The translations under genes and the position numbers were made by a program. A stretch of DNA of 64,000 bases, taken from Entonaema liquescens (taxonomy: Eukaryota > Ascomycota > Sordariomycetes > Xylariales > Xylariaceae). Below the pieces are notes generated by a model, which saw only the letters and a program-made list of their open reading frames with translations, was not told the origin of the DNA and searched no databases. Shown here piece after piece: positions 32,183 to 42,643 of the stretch. The first letter of the stretch is position 1; the number at the start of each line of letters is the position of its first letter. The stretch is from contig CADCSX010000023.1 in assembly GCA_902805475.1 (NCBI GenBank), forward strand, positions 2,232,001 through 2,296,000, given 5' to 3'.

Positions 32183-34965
32183 CTATGAATAGGTAATCAT
32201 TGGAAAACTGAACTCATTACAAATCGTCGTCATCGTCAACTGCCGCACGCGACTTCTTCTTCCCCTGCTGTCCAACGTGTCCATGCTGATCGAGTCGCTA
32301 TCCCGGCCCGACATGCCAATTGCCTGCCTTGCGGTCTCGTTGTTTTCAACAAATTCCCGGAGGCGTTGCTTGCCAATTTCCGAGGCCTGATTCCAAGCAG
32401 CAGAACTCATCTGCATCATGGGACCTAGAAGGTTGAGACTGTACGAGACATACAAGCCACCGGCAATGATGACCAAGAGTACGAAAAGAATTGGGTTGCG
32501 CAGAACTAATGAGGGTTAGCATTGTAACCGTCACATTGTGTAATAATAACTCACCTGTCAGAATCTCGTTCCAGCCCAAAGCCAATAGCAGCCCATAGAA
32601 ATATAAGGGGACCTGTGTGATCCCACCAATGGCACTTCGCTTGGCTTCCACGTACACACCATCAGCGGTCTTCTTGAACCTAACTACCAGGTCCTGACGC
32701 TTGCTTTCGCTCAAGACAGTCATTTCTTCTTCGAGGCTCTTTCCCTCTTCCTCATCAACACCACCGATTGGTGCTAAGTCGTCTTCATCTTCCGGCTCTG
32801 CTGCAGCAGGTTGGTTGCCAATGAACTCGGGAAGGTCCGGAGGCGCATACGTCGTGGATAGCTTGAACTTGGATAATAGCGGAATGAGGGTAAGGGTTGA
32901 TTCTCGAGCACGTGTGTAGATGCCCTCAATATCATCAGCTGGTCGCCATATTCGTGGAACACCCGCTTCGTCATATCGGAATTTATCCTCAAAGTTTTCT
33001 CGAAGCTTCAGTAGAATGTTCCCTTCCATAACCTCTTCCTCGATCTTCTCTCGGAGGGCTACCCAGCTCTTTCGTCGAAGTCGCCATAGTCCGACTTCAA
33101 CCTCGTCTTCACTCGCCTCGAAGCTCTTAGCCCTGTCTGTGAAGCGGCTCTCAGCTTCCTTGACGACAGAAGTGAAGAGGTTCCAGATACGATCCCAGAG
33201 GTCCTTCTCAGTAGGTGGCTTCTCGCCCTCTTCAGGGGCTCCGGATCCTCCTCTCCCCGATCCAAGCTTGTTGAATTCAAGACCAACGGAATCGCCGAGA
33301 CGAGATTTTACCCAGCGTTCGATCCGATTCGCTAGTCTTCGCATTTCGTCTTTTCGCAGGCGAGAACTAACTTCATCGAGCTCCTTCTCAAAGAGGACGT
33401 ATTGAGGCTTAAAGTTTGTCCATGCCACGCCCGGGATGAACAGGCTCTGTGCCTCGTTCCTGAATGTCTCCAAAGTCTTCGTCTTCTCCGCATCCACGAT
33501 CTCGGCAAATTCGTAGGCGCCCCCAGACTTCTGACCTTGCTTAACGGCACCGGATACGGCATCGCTAAAACTAGTAACGCAAGCCTTATGGGCAGCAGAT
33601 AGTTGACCGTGGTATAGAGTCTTGAGACGTTGATCGATCTTCCCTTCCAAATCCGCACGCTTATCTGAGTAAACCTTTTTGTGATAACGGCTAGCCTGCG
33701 TTTCGAAAGACTTGACGCATTTGTCCCTAGTTGAGCTGCCAATCTTGCCGAGGTCCGGTAGAACGAGCGGCTTTCCGCCGCGGGCGGATTCCGCCTGTTG
33801 CTCCTCTAACGGAGTGATGGCCTCGTCAAAGGCCACAAGGACTTCTCGAGAAATTTCGTCGCAACGGAACTGGGCAAGGAGTTCTTGTTGTGTGGGAAGG
33901 TCGAGATCCTTGTTATGAACGATCTGGTCCCAAATGCCATTTGCATAATGGGAAAATCCATCGGCCGGGATCCTTCGGTGGTATTCGGGCAGAAAGACAC
34001 CGCCTTCAAGTTCCTGTTCCCCGTGCTCAAGCTGGTTTTTTGAGTTCCGGTTTCCAGTGACAAACCTGCCTCCTAGGTTCTTTACTTCAGCTTCGAACTT
34101 ATCCGGCTGTAAGATCTTATGAGGAAGCGCAGCGAAAGCGAAGTCAAAATAGTCTTCTATACGAGAACTCTCCAGACCCGCCGGTTTCGAAATCGAGGAC
34201 CAAATCTTAGTAAGATCTTGGATTAGGGTATTTCGAAGGTTTGATAATGGGGTGTGGCCAATATGATCACGGATGACGAAGAAAAGAAGAGACCTAGGGG
34301 TAGATCTAAGTGCATGTATGTTAGCCCCCTGTTCGAGGTATCTCCTAGATGGTTCTCTTGATACTTACTGTTTATCCTTTAAGAATAGTTGGAGGTTGAC
34401 TTCGAAAACAGTTTTCAATAAGCCCATATTAGCACCTTGATACAAACCAACTTGGTGCTCCCATATATTAACAATAAGCACTTCACTAGTTGCAAGAGCA
34501 AATAGTGCACTCTTTCTTTCGAAATCCTGGTCCTCGCCTCTCTCTCGACCGTCAGTACCCTCTACGTCCATAACGAGAATATTGTCGGCCATAGACCCTC
34601 TCTTGTTTTTGGACATCCATATTCCCTTAGTAGTCTGTCGTCGTTCCACCTCGGACATTACATTGAATTCCGTACCGAAGAGGTAGTTAAGCAAGGTCGA
34701 TTTACCGGTAGACTGGGATCCGAACACGGATATCAGATGATAGTTGAATCCAGCATCAGCGACAGCGGTTGCCTGTAAATAGGCATTGATATTCTCGCTA
34801 GAATAATGTAGGTTAGTATAGAAGCGTAGATTACAGCACAGTAATGGCAATAGTAAGGAAAAGGACAGCTTACTTAAATTCCTTATCCTCATCAATAACT
34901 TGAATGCCATGCTCGTATTGAGCTTCCGTTGGCTTCTCGCCAACAGAAGAAAAATGACCGTTCAT
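32183..34965 (-). CDS. SEY1: Sey1/RHD3 (atlastin-like) ER-fusion GTPase
   Basis: Dynamin-like GTPase that fuses ER tubules. Exons 34874-34965, 34369-34797, 32555-34305, 32183-32505; 864 residues as read. N-terminal GTPase: FGSQSTGKSTLLNYLFGTEF (P-loop), RRQTTKGIWMS (switch 1), VMDVEGTDGRERGED (G3), FFVIRDHIG (G4). A long helical middle domain follows, then two closely spaced membrane segments near the C-terminus (VPLYFYGLLLALGW, ILFVLLVIIAGGLYVSYS). Introns are standard (GTAAGC, GTAAGT, GTGAGT donors). Oddity: after SDSISMDTLDSRGR the tail as read is basic and runs 34 bp past an overlapping frame ending in DDDDDL at 32217. One extra G in the GGGG run at 32262-32265 would switch to that acidic tail. 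Confidence 0.94.
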
Positions 34966-35829
34966 GTCGAGGCTATCGAAACAGTAGTTGCAATTATGTA
35001 CAGGTTTATGGGGCAAGAAGAAGAGCTGCCATCTCCTAGACCTTGATTAAGTTGCAGTTCGAAGAGAGCAATAGGAGGGATCGGTTGTGTAGAAATGACA
35101 TTTCGATGCAGCAAGGGCATCCCTGTTTAAGCCGACCGACCTAATCGGTGTGATTCGCTAGTTCAATTCAACAGCTGTTATCAAGAACGACAGGCGCCAC
35201 CCTGCCACTGTCACATGCACCAATGGAGGGAGATGTGACACCGCAACGAAGATAAAATGATGTCAGCTGGCAACTACACATGTACAAATGCAACTATCCA
35301 GCAAAAACTAATGCACTAATTGTACCTAACTCAGATGGCAGCTTCCATGTTTTTAACGTTCGATGTTGGCGTGAAACGTTAATAATGCCGAACGTTAGAA
35401 AGTCACTTAACCTTAGTAAATACATTACATAACGTCTCCTAGAAAGACAGGTGCGTTGAGAGGTAGAAACAAGGACATGTATTCAACTGTGGAGCTATCC
35501 TCGAAAATTCATTGATGCGAAGGGAGGGCTTGTTCTCCCCACTGCAGTTAAAGCACATCATAGTCTCAACATTAGTAAAATTCAGCACTGAGTTGTCGTT
35601 TAAACAACGACACAATAGTTCAGCCAGAAGCATACCGCTCAAATTTTAATAATATAACACAATCATTGGTATAAATGTTAGTGCCTCTTCCCACCCAGCC
35701 ACGTATATAGCATTTTTATTAGAACCAAACTTTCCACCTCTCAAAAGCCAACAAATAAGTCATTATGCAGTGTATTAAGACAACAAACTAAGGCTGGATT
35801 GGCTACCCTCTGAGCTTGTAGTAGATTGA
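34966..35829. other. Intergenic SEY1 / UTP7
   Basis: 0.86 kb: SEY1 promoter side (right of 34965) and 3' flank of UTP7. AT-rich. A short minus-strand frame at 35439-35642 has no family signature. Confidence 0.5.
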
Positions 35830-37544
35830 TTACTCTTTTCTAGCGAATCTTGCCAGAGCCGGGCCGAGCTCAACCTCTGTTTCCTTATGCTTGTCCTCCC
35901 GCTGCTGTAATTGTTCTTTCCATAGCTCTTCTACTTTAAGCCTCTTTTCATCAATAATATTCTTGCCCCGTTGCTTTCTCAGATATCTGCGGAGCGCACT
36001 ATTCTTTCCGCGTGCCCTATTTCTAATTTCCGTCTCAATATCGACGGGTTTCGCATCAAGATCTTTTTCGGCCTGGCGTTGCTGCTCCGAACGTAAATCA
36101 AGATTACCAATGAAATTGGGATCCAGTGCGATCATCTCGGGTTGTAACTTGTTCAACAACGACTTGACTTCCGTCTCTTGTCGTTGCTTAGCCGTCTCGA
36201 ATGGATTAACTTCCAGAGCATCAAAGTTAGGTTCTCCAGCGCCGGGCACAATGATTGACGAAAACCCTTCGTCATGGCCCAGTCCCAAGATATCTTCGAA
36301 TGGACACCAACGCACGCGCTCGATGCGCTTACCCTCGCCACCCCAGGTCATATACGGACTCTGAATCTTCTCCTGTTCGGCGGCATGCTTGGAGTAAAGG
36401 CCTTTCCAAATTGTCGTCTTTGTACCCCATCCTACTGCAGTCAGACCTCGGTCTGATATTGCGATCGACGATGCGGGTTGCCTCGTAAAATAATTATTGA
36501 CTTCTTTGAACATCCTTATATCCCAAACTGCCATTTTGCAATCTTGTCCGGCCGATACCATATATCGGCCTTCCTGTCGATGGCCAACGATCGGACCGGG
36601 CCTTTATGCGCCAGTAGCTTAACCAGAGGTTCGGGTGAATTTGGAGACCATAATGTAACAGTTCCATTCTGGTGACCAGCGTGTAATACGGCGTTGTAAG
36701 GGTTTTGTGTGAGAGAGACTGGTGCTCCGAGCTTCGTCGGTATTTCCGTTACCAGTTGGCCGGTAGATACGTCCTGGTACTTGAGAAACCCAGACATTCC
36801 CTAGCCTCGTAGTTAGTAACATTGGAGCCATGGTACGCTAAATTTACTAACCAAAGTTGCCAACAAGAAGTGATATGGTAGGAATTCCATATGTGTTACT
36901 TCTTGGTGTTTCCTCAGGCAATGCACCTCAACTCCTTGGCGATCGTATATGTAGACGTGTTTCTTTTGCGCTACGGCGAAAAACTGGTTATTGTGAAGCC
37001 ACCGTGCATCACGGACCGTTTCTCCAAGCTGTAGCTCACACCCCAACTTACCTTCGCGCCAATCCATTGTGGCGACATGACCTCGGCGTCCTGCCAGTAG
37101 CAGTTCTCGACCAGTTCGGGAATACTCGAAAACGTAGGGTCCAAGTTGGTCAAGTTTCAATTCGAATGACTTTTTCGCTGACTCGATAGAGACTTCATCT
37201 AATATTTCTTCTTGGCGCACTCTGTACGTCCTCTCCAATTCATGTTCAGGTTCCAGGAAACCGCTCGTGTTCTCGAGAAGGATTTCTGCATCTTTCGCTT
37301 TTACTGTAGCCTCTTTGTATTTGTACTCGAGGGACTTCAAGTTACTCCGTAACTTTTTATCCTTCACAGCTTTAACATTGACTCTACTCCCTCGACCGTA
37401 GTCTCTTTGCGCTTCCTTTAAACGTCGTCGCCTCTCGCGCTCTTCTTTTGGAACAAGTTCCGTTCTGGTCCGCTTAATGACACGGGCGCCATTGTCGTAG
37501 TCCTTTTTGGATGGCTTCTTCACAACTTTCGTCTCGGCCTCCAT
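35830..37544 (-). CDS. UTP7: Utp7 (WDR46) SSU processome WD-repeat protein, apparent frameshift
   Basis: Nucleolar component of the small-subunit processome needed for 18S rRNA maturation. Exon 1 is 36852-37544 (231 codons; GTTAGT donor after YHFLLATL) and exon 2 is 35830-36800. The N-terminus is basic, then WD-type strands: GRRGHVATMDWREGKLGCEL, LHNNQFFAVAQKKHVYIYD, HQNGTVTLWSPNSPEPLVKL, SAGQDCKMAVWDIR. The C-terminal BING4-like part (CPFEDILGLGHDEGFSSI, VPGAGEPNFDA) is diagnostic. Within exon 2 the frame breaks at about 36565-36580: AHKGPVRSLAIDR is in one frame and EGRYMVSAGQD in another, one base short. Spliceosomal removal cannot explain a one-base step, so it is a deletion in the strain or an assembly error. 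Without it the length is about 554. Confidence 0.93.
36565..36580 (-). other. Frameshift site in UTP7
   Basis: Coding strand reads GACAGGAAGGCC where the conserved protein order (D-R-E-G-R) would need one more G in the AGG run. Upstream and downstream frames both match Utp7. Confidence 0.8.
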
Positions 37545-37660
37545 CGTGGCTTATAGGGTAGTTGTCTTGATGGAAGAGAAGTGCGACTTGTAAATAGTCA
37601 GTACTTGGAGAGTTTGTAGGTCGGCAATTAATGCCAAGCCAAATTTCAACGCGCAAACCC

Positions 37661-37669
37661 AAAAATTTC
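37661..37669 (+). promoter_or_regulatory. RRPE-like element
   Basis: AAAAATTTC resembles the rRNA-processing element (TGAAAAATTTT) of ribosome-biogenesis promoters, in the bidirectional UTP7/TSR1 spacer. Confidence 0.4.
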
Positions 37670-37897
37670 TGAGCCAAAGCACACGATAAGGAAATAATAG
37701 ATAGATAAGAAAGACAGCCCCGTAAAAAAGTTTCTTATCGGTGGGTACTTAGTATGATAAGCGACGATCAACCAAAGCCGCACAGAAAAAAATATTGTGA
37801 TAAGACCCATTGCGGCTACCGATATCCTTCAATTGCCCCTCTGCCCCTCCAACAATCAAGTCAAGCCAATACTGGCCCAGCAGAAGTCTTAACCAGG

Positions 37898-37906
37898 AAT
37901 TTTTGA
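37898..37906 (-). promoter_or_regulatory. RRPE-like element, inverted
   Basis: On the minus strand TCAAAAATT, a second RRPE-like core, 84 bp before the TSR1 ATG. Confidence 0.35.
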
Positions 37907-37989
37907 TTTTATAAGCCATTTCTACAATATAGATCCTCTACAATCTGGCTTCGCTACCGTTCCGATTCAAAGCTGGAGGCGACGGGAAA

Positions 37990-40522
37990 ATGCCGTCCGC
38001 AGTAGCCACTCATTCTCACCGGCCGACTTCGAAAGTTGTGCCCAAGACTTTCAAATCTAAGAAAGCCACCAAAGGCGCCTTGCGAGATCAGGCCAAAGGT
38101 AGGGTCGCAGTAGCATCTTAATATATTGGCGCTTCCTCTATTTACTAATAGATGCTTTAAAGGCAAAGTACCCAATGATAATAGCCAGCGCAAAACTCCT
38201 CATCAACAAGTCATGTCTAAATTCGACCGTCGCAATCAAGCAAAGCAGCGCCAACTTGCGAAACACAAAGAACACCAAAAAGAGACATCCGTATTTTCCG
38301 GGCGAGATGGTGCGCCAAGAATAGTTGCCGTAGTACCACTCTGCGTAGACATAGACGTCTCCGCAGCCATCAAGAGTCTCAACAGCAGCCTCGATATCGA
38401 GTCAGATGTTCCCGAGTCCAGCTTCCGAGTATCCGTCGACAGATTCAAGCAAAAGCTCCAATATGTACCAGTCACGAGAGATCTCACCGCGTGTATCGAC
38501 GCCGCAAGGGTCGCAGATTACGTCCTATTTATATTATCATCAGAGACAGAGGTGGATGCTTTGGGCGAGCTCATCATTCGAAGCATTGAGAACCAAGGCA
38601 TGTCCACTTTATTCACAGCCGTCCAGAATTTAGACAAGATCCAACCAGCGAAGGCCCGCCCAGATGTTGTCAAGTCTCTAGTCTCATTTATGACACATTT
38701 CCATCCAGGACAGGACAAGATATATAACCTCGACTCGAGACAAGAATCTTCAAACCTCATGAGGTCCCTATGTACGACGACACCGAAGGGAATTAACTGG
38801 AGAGACCAGCGGTCGTGGATGCTTGTTGACGATGTTCGATGGTCTTCGGCTGAAAACGATACAACAGTATTGACGGGCATCGTTCGTGGAAAAGGTCTCA
38901 AGGCTGACCGACTGGTCCATGTGGGAGATTGGGGAACTTTCCAAATCGAGAAGATCACAGCTGCACCGCTTCCCACTAAGAAACGGAAAGATGAGGGAAT
39001 GGCTGTGGAGGAGCCGGAAACAGAGAATGTCCTGGAGACACCAGGCGAGGATCAAGATGACCTTGCCGACTTAGCTCCAGAAGAGGTAATGATGGATGAC
39101 GCAGACATGGAAGAGATAAGAGAGCCGACGAGCAAAAAGGGTGTTTTGCTAGATGACCACCATTATTTCTCTGAGGAGGAGCCAGAAGAATATAAACAAC
39201 CAAAGAAACTACCCAAGGGAACATCATCGTATCAAGCAGCCTGGTATCTAGATGATGTGTCGGATTCCGAGTCGGAAATGGACGACCAAGAAATGGAGGA
39301 TGCCCAAGACGATAGTATACCTGCGGCACCAGAGGACGGCATGGAGGGTATGGCCAACGCCGAGCCCACAGAGGCGGCTATGTCAGAGTATCCTCAATCA
39401 GAGATGTTTATCGAACCAGATGAGGAAGATGATGCTGCACAACTAGAGGCATACCGTGCTAGGAAACGAGACGAAGTAGAGGAAGACAAAGAATTCCCGG
39501 ATGAAATCGAGTTGCATCCCAACGTCCTTGCGAGAGAACGGTTAACAAAATACAGAGGACTAAAAAGTCTACGAACAAGTCCTTGGAATACTGAAGAAGA
39601 TAGGCCATTCCAACCTGAGGAATGGTCAAGGCTATTACAAATATCAGACTACCAGTCTTCTCGGAACCGTTCAATAAGAGAAGCTTTAGTTGGTGGAGTG
39701 GCCCCTGGAACGAGGGTACATGTTCACCTACGAAACGTCCCGAGGGAGTTAGAGAAATCATATAATCCTTCGCAACCAGTCACTCTCTTCTCCCTTTTAC
39801 GACACGAAAACAAGAAAACATCATTGAACTTTGATGTTACACACAAAGAGGATTACGAAAAGTCTATTAAGGCCAAAGAGGAGCTCATCGTTCAGTGTGG
39901 CCCTCGACGATTTATCGTCAACCCCCTATTCTCCCTTCCCGGTAACACTGAGAATGACGTCCATAAGTACTGCCGGTACCTTCACCCTGGACAATCCGCT
40001 ATCGCGACGTTCATGGGCCCTATTACTTGGGGATCTGTGCCGACATTGTTCTTTAAGCGAACAATTTCTAAGGGTGGAGATGGCGAAACAACCGTTCCTC
40101 TACAACTAGTAGCCACTGGAACCGCTCGCGCGCCTTCTACCTCAAGAGTTGTCGCCAAACGTGTCATCTTGACTGGTCACCCATACCATATCCACAAGAA
40201 GGTCGTCACCATCCGATACATGTTCTTCAACCGAGAAGACGTGGAGTGGTTCAAGGCATTGCCACTATGGACGAGGAGAGGGAGAAGCGGATATATCAAA
40301 GAGACTCTTGGTACCCACGGGTACTTCAAGGCTAACTTTGACGGAAGGATTAACCCGCAGGATGCGGTTGGTGTCAGTCTGTATAAGCGGGTATGGCCGA
40401 GGAATGCTATTCCCTTTACAGGGTCTCTTTGGAAGAAGGGGCATTACAAGAACAAAATGAGGCTATGGATGAGGATATCCTATAGATACCCGGGTATGTG
40501 GATTTATACGTGGCTTACATAG
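37990..40522 (+). CDS. TSR1: Tsr1 40S ribosome-maturation factor
   Basis: GTPase-like factor of late pre-40S particles, cytoplasm/nucleolus. Exons 37990-38098 and 38163-40522, 822 residues. The first exon gives a basic N-terminus (HRPTSKVVPKTFKSKKATKG) and joins in phase to GKVPNDNSQRKTPHQQVMSK; the intron has GTAGGG donor, TACTAAT branch and an unusual AAG acceptor (the closer ATAG would break the frame). An AARP2CN-type domain follows (ISWRDQRSWML-like stretch at about 225), then an acidic middle (DDLADLAPEEVMMDDADMEE). The C-terminal DUF663 domain includes FFNREDVEWFKALPLWTRRG and VGVSLYKRVWPRNAIPF. The gene ends in a short basic tail. Confidence 0.94.
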
Positions 40523-40729
40523 ATTGTTGAGCCAAATAGGGGGCATATTAAGGAGCCTTAGATCTCAGTCATTCAGCTTGTCATGAGAGAAATGAGAAAC
40601 GGTTCAAAATTCAATACTATTCTGGTTACATATCTTCCGTCGAGGCACAATATATCCCAGTATCACAATAAATGAGACTCGAGGATAGCAGATATGGCTT
40701 GTGAATTTGCTATTAATGGGCTTAAGTAA

Positions 40730-41750
40730 CTAAACTAACGCCTCCAATCCAGCTGTCGGCTTTGGTCCCCCCTTAGACTTACATACCTCCTCAGCACCAC
40801 TCGCCTTCCACGCACTAATAATCAAGTTAACAATATGGTCCACGCCAACCCCTTCTTCACCTGCGCAAACACCGTCGGACCCCCTCCCTCATCTTCCTCG
40901 CATCGCGCTCCATGACACCCAAATCGGCGCCCACGATCTCCGCCAGATCCGTCTTATTAACGACGAGCAAATCGCTCTGCGTGATTCCGGGGCCTCCTTC
41001 CTCGGGATCTTATCCCCGCCGCTAACATCGATAACATAGATGATGAAATCCGCTAGCTCCCGGCTGTAGTTCGCGGCTAGGTTGTCGCCCCCGGACTCGA
41101 TGAGCAACAGGTCGGTGGCGAAGGCGCGGTGCAGGTCTTCGAGCGCGGCGAGGTTCGCGGATACGTCTTCGCGCACGGCGGCGTGCGGACACCCGCCTGT
41201 TTCGATGGCGCGGATGCGGGGCGCGGGAAGAGCCGCGTGTCGCGTGAGGAATTCGGCGTCTTCCCGTGTGAATATGTCGTTGGTTACGGCGGCGATGGAG
41301 TATTGCGAGCGCAGCGCGAGGCAGAGGGCTAGCATGAGGGCGGTTTTGCCGGAGCCGACGGGGCTGGGAGGAGGGGGGGGGGAGAGGGTTAGTTAGGTGG
41401 TATTTATATATATCATGATAGAGATTTGGTTTTGTATAATAAGATTGGGATATGGTATGTATAGAATATGCTCTCTTCTCGGGTATAATCATTGAGTGTC
41501 CTCCTTACTAGGTATATAGACTCCTTTAAAGGCGGGAGATGATAGGGGGCGATGATACTTACCCTCCAATTCCAATGGTAAAGGCTCGCTCATTCCAATT
41601 ACGACCGTCGATGATGGGCATCTCACGCCCGAGAAAGCTACCAGGCCCATCGAGGATCTCGTGTGAGTGGCCATGCTCGGCAACTGAGAAACCATCGTGG
41701 GAATGGTTAGTGTGTCCTCCGTCGTGGGAATGAAGATGAGCCGTCGCCAT
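40730..41750 (-). CDS. ureG: Urease accessory GTPase UreG, three apparent frameshifts
   Basis: Nickel-delivery GTPase for urease maturation. Exon 1 (41563-41750) has a His-rich metal-binding N-terminus (HLHSHDGGHTNHSHDG) and ends FTIGIGG; exon 2 (40730-41363) continues with PVGSGKTALM (P-loop), AVTNDIFTREDAEFL, RIRAIETGGCPHAA, LLLIESGGDNLAANYS and IDVSGGDKIPRK. After that the frame breaks three times, each fixed by one G: near 40996, 40880-40884 and 40849-40852. With these the product reads on through LLVVNKTDLAEIVGADL and KKGVGVDHIVNLI to the stop at 40730, 274 residues. As assembled it stops at about 40889 and loses the NKTD G4 motif. It is either an assembly artefact or a decayed gene. Confidence 0.9.
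40845..41000 (-). other. Three single-base frame breaks in UreG
   Basis: G runs on the coding strand at about 40996-40997 (GG), 40880-40884 (GGGGG) and 40849-40852 (GGGG) are each one base short of what the conserved UreG frame needs. The three losses add up to one codon, so total length stays a multiple of three. Confidence 0.8.
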
Positions 41751-42546
41751 TGCGGGGTTATTAAATAGGTATGTAGTAAATACGATAAGATAATTCAGAC
41801 TACGATATCTAGGTAGGTATGTTTGTGTGATACAATTAGGTACAATACGTGAGTATAAGTCCTCAATGGGAGTTTGTAAAAAGAGATAACTATCTTCTCA
41901 ACAAGTGTAGGTATTTTTGAGATTTCTCTTTTTTAGGTTGCTATCAAGCCTAGATAGAATTTTGCTTATTACTTTACACATACCTATTATCCAACAATCT
42001 GCTCACCGAAGAAAGGCGCTGCGCTTGTGCTCCCGTGGGCGATGGCGTATGTTTTTTTTTTACTTATCCGGCTATCCCTCTCTATCTCTCCATTGTGATT
42101 ATCTTATCTTTAGTGAGGGGCAGAAGATCTACCCCACATCTAGCAAGCTAACTGTAAATATTGGAGCTTCTTGTTACTTTTGGCGCTTGTATGAATATTC
42201 CCGTGTATTGTTCTCAAATTTGTCTGAGTCTAACAGACCGTATATTCGACAAAAGCAGTGCCTATACACTTTATAAGTGAAGTTGAAAATTGAGGCTTTC
42301 GCGATGTCGACGACCAATTCCTTTTGCTAACTTCTGTTACGTAAATTGATAGATATTGACCTGTAATGAGTCTTTGCCAATACTTGCCAAGTTGAAATCT
42401 GGTGCCCTACCAGCTTGGCTGCTACCTTGGCTAGTCTTATTAGCATGCATGTTTCACAAGCGCCTACTAGCTTATGGGTATATATAGCATTTTTACTGGC
42501 TGTTTCCCAACAACAACCCAATCACCATTCGAAGAATGGAATTTCA
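41751..42546. other. Intergenic UreG / tRNA-Asp
   Basis: 0.8 kb. UreG promoter side with GATA cores and CTAGGTAGGTAT at 41809-41820; the rest is AT-rich. No gene seen. Confidence 0.5.
41784..41794 (+). promoter_or_regulatory. Paired GATA sites upstream of UreG
   Basis: GATAAGATAAT, two overlapping GATA cores about 35 bp before the UreG ATG. A further reversed pair (TTATCTTATC) lies near 42098-42110. AreA/Nit2-type nitrogen regulators bind HGATAR, which suits a urea-use gene. Confidence 0.4.
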
Positions 42547-42628
42547 TCTCGATTGGTCTAGTGGTCAGGATACCTGCTTGTCATCGAACAAGTCGCAGGT
42601 GGCCGGGGTTCGATTCCCCGATCGAGAG
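42547..42628 (+). tRNA. tRNA-Asp (GTC) with 10-nt intron
   Basis: Cloverleaf reads: acceptor TCTCGAT pairing with ATCGAGA plus discriminator G; D arm GTCTAGTGGTCAGGA; anticodon stem CCTGC/GCAGG; loop TTGTCA-C with anticodon GTC at 42580-42582; variable TGGC; T arm CGGGG-TTCGATT-CCCCG. An intron of about 10 nt (42584-42593) sits between positions 37 and 38, the standard place. A T run (42637-42643) follows as RNA polymerase III terminator. Confidence 0.92.
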
Positions 42629-42636
42629 CACATTAA

Positions 42637-42643
42637 TTTTTTT
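42637..42643 (+). terminator. Pol III terminator of tRNA-Asp
   Basis: Run of seven T, 9 nt past the tRNA 3' end. Confidence 0.8.

Larger units (their letters stand above)
37545..37989. other. Divergent promoter UTP7 / TSR1
   Basis: 445 bp between two ribosome-biogenesis genes. RRPE-like AAAAATTTC at 37661-37669 and an inverted AATTTTTGA at 37898-37906. Confidence 0.55.
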
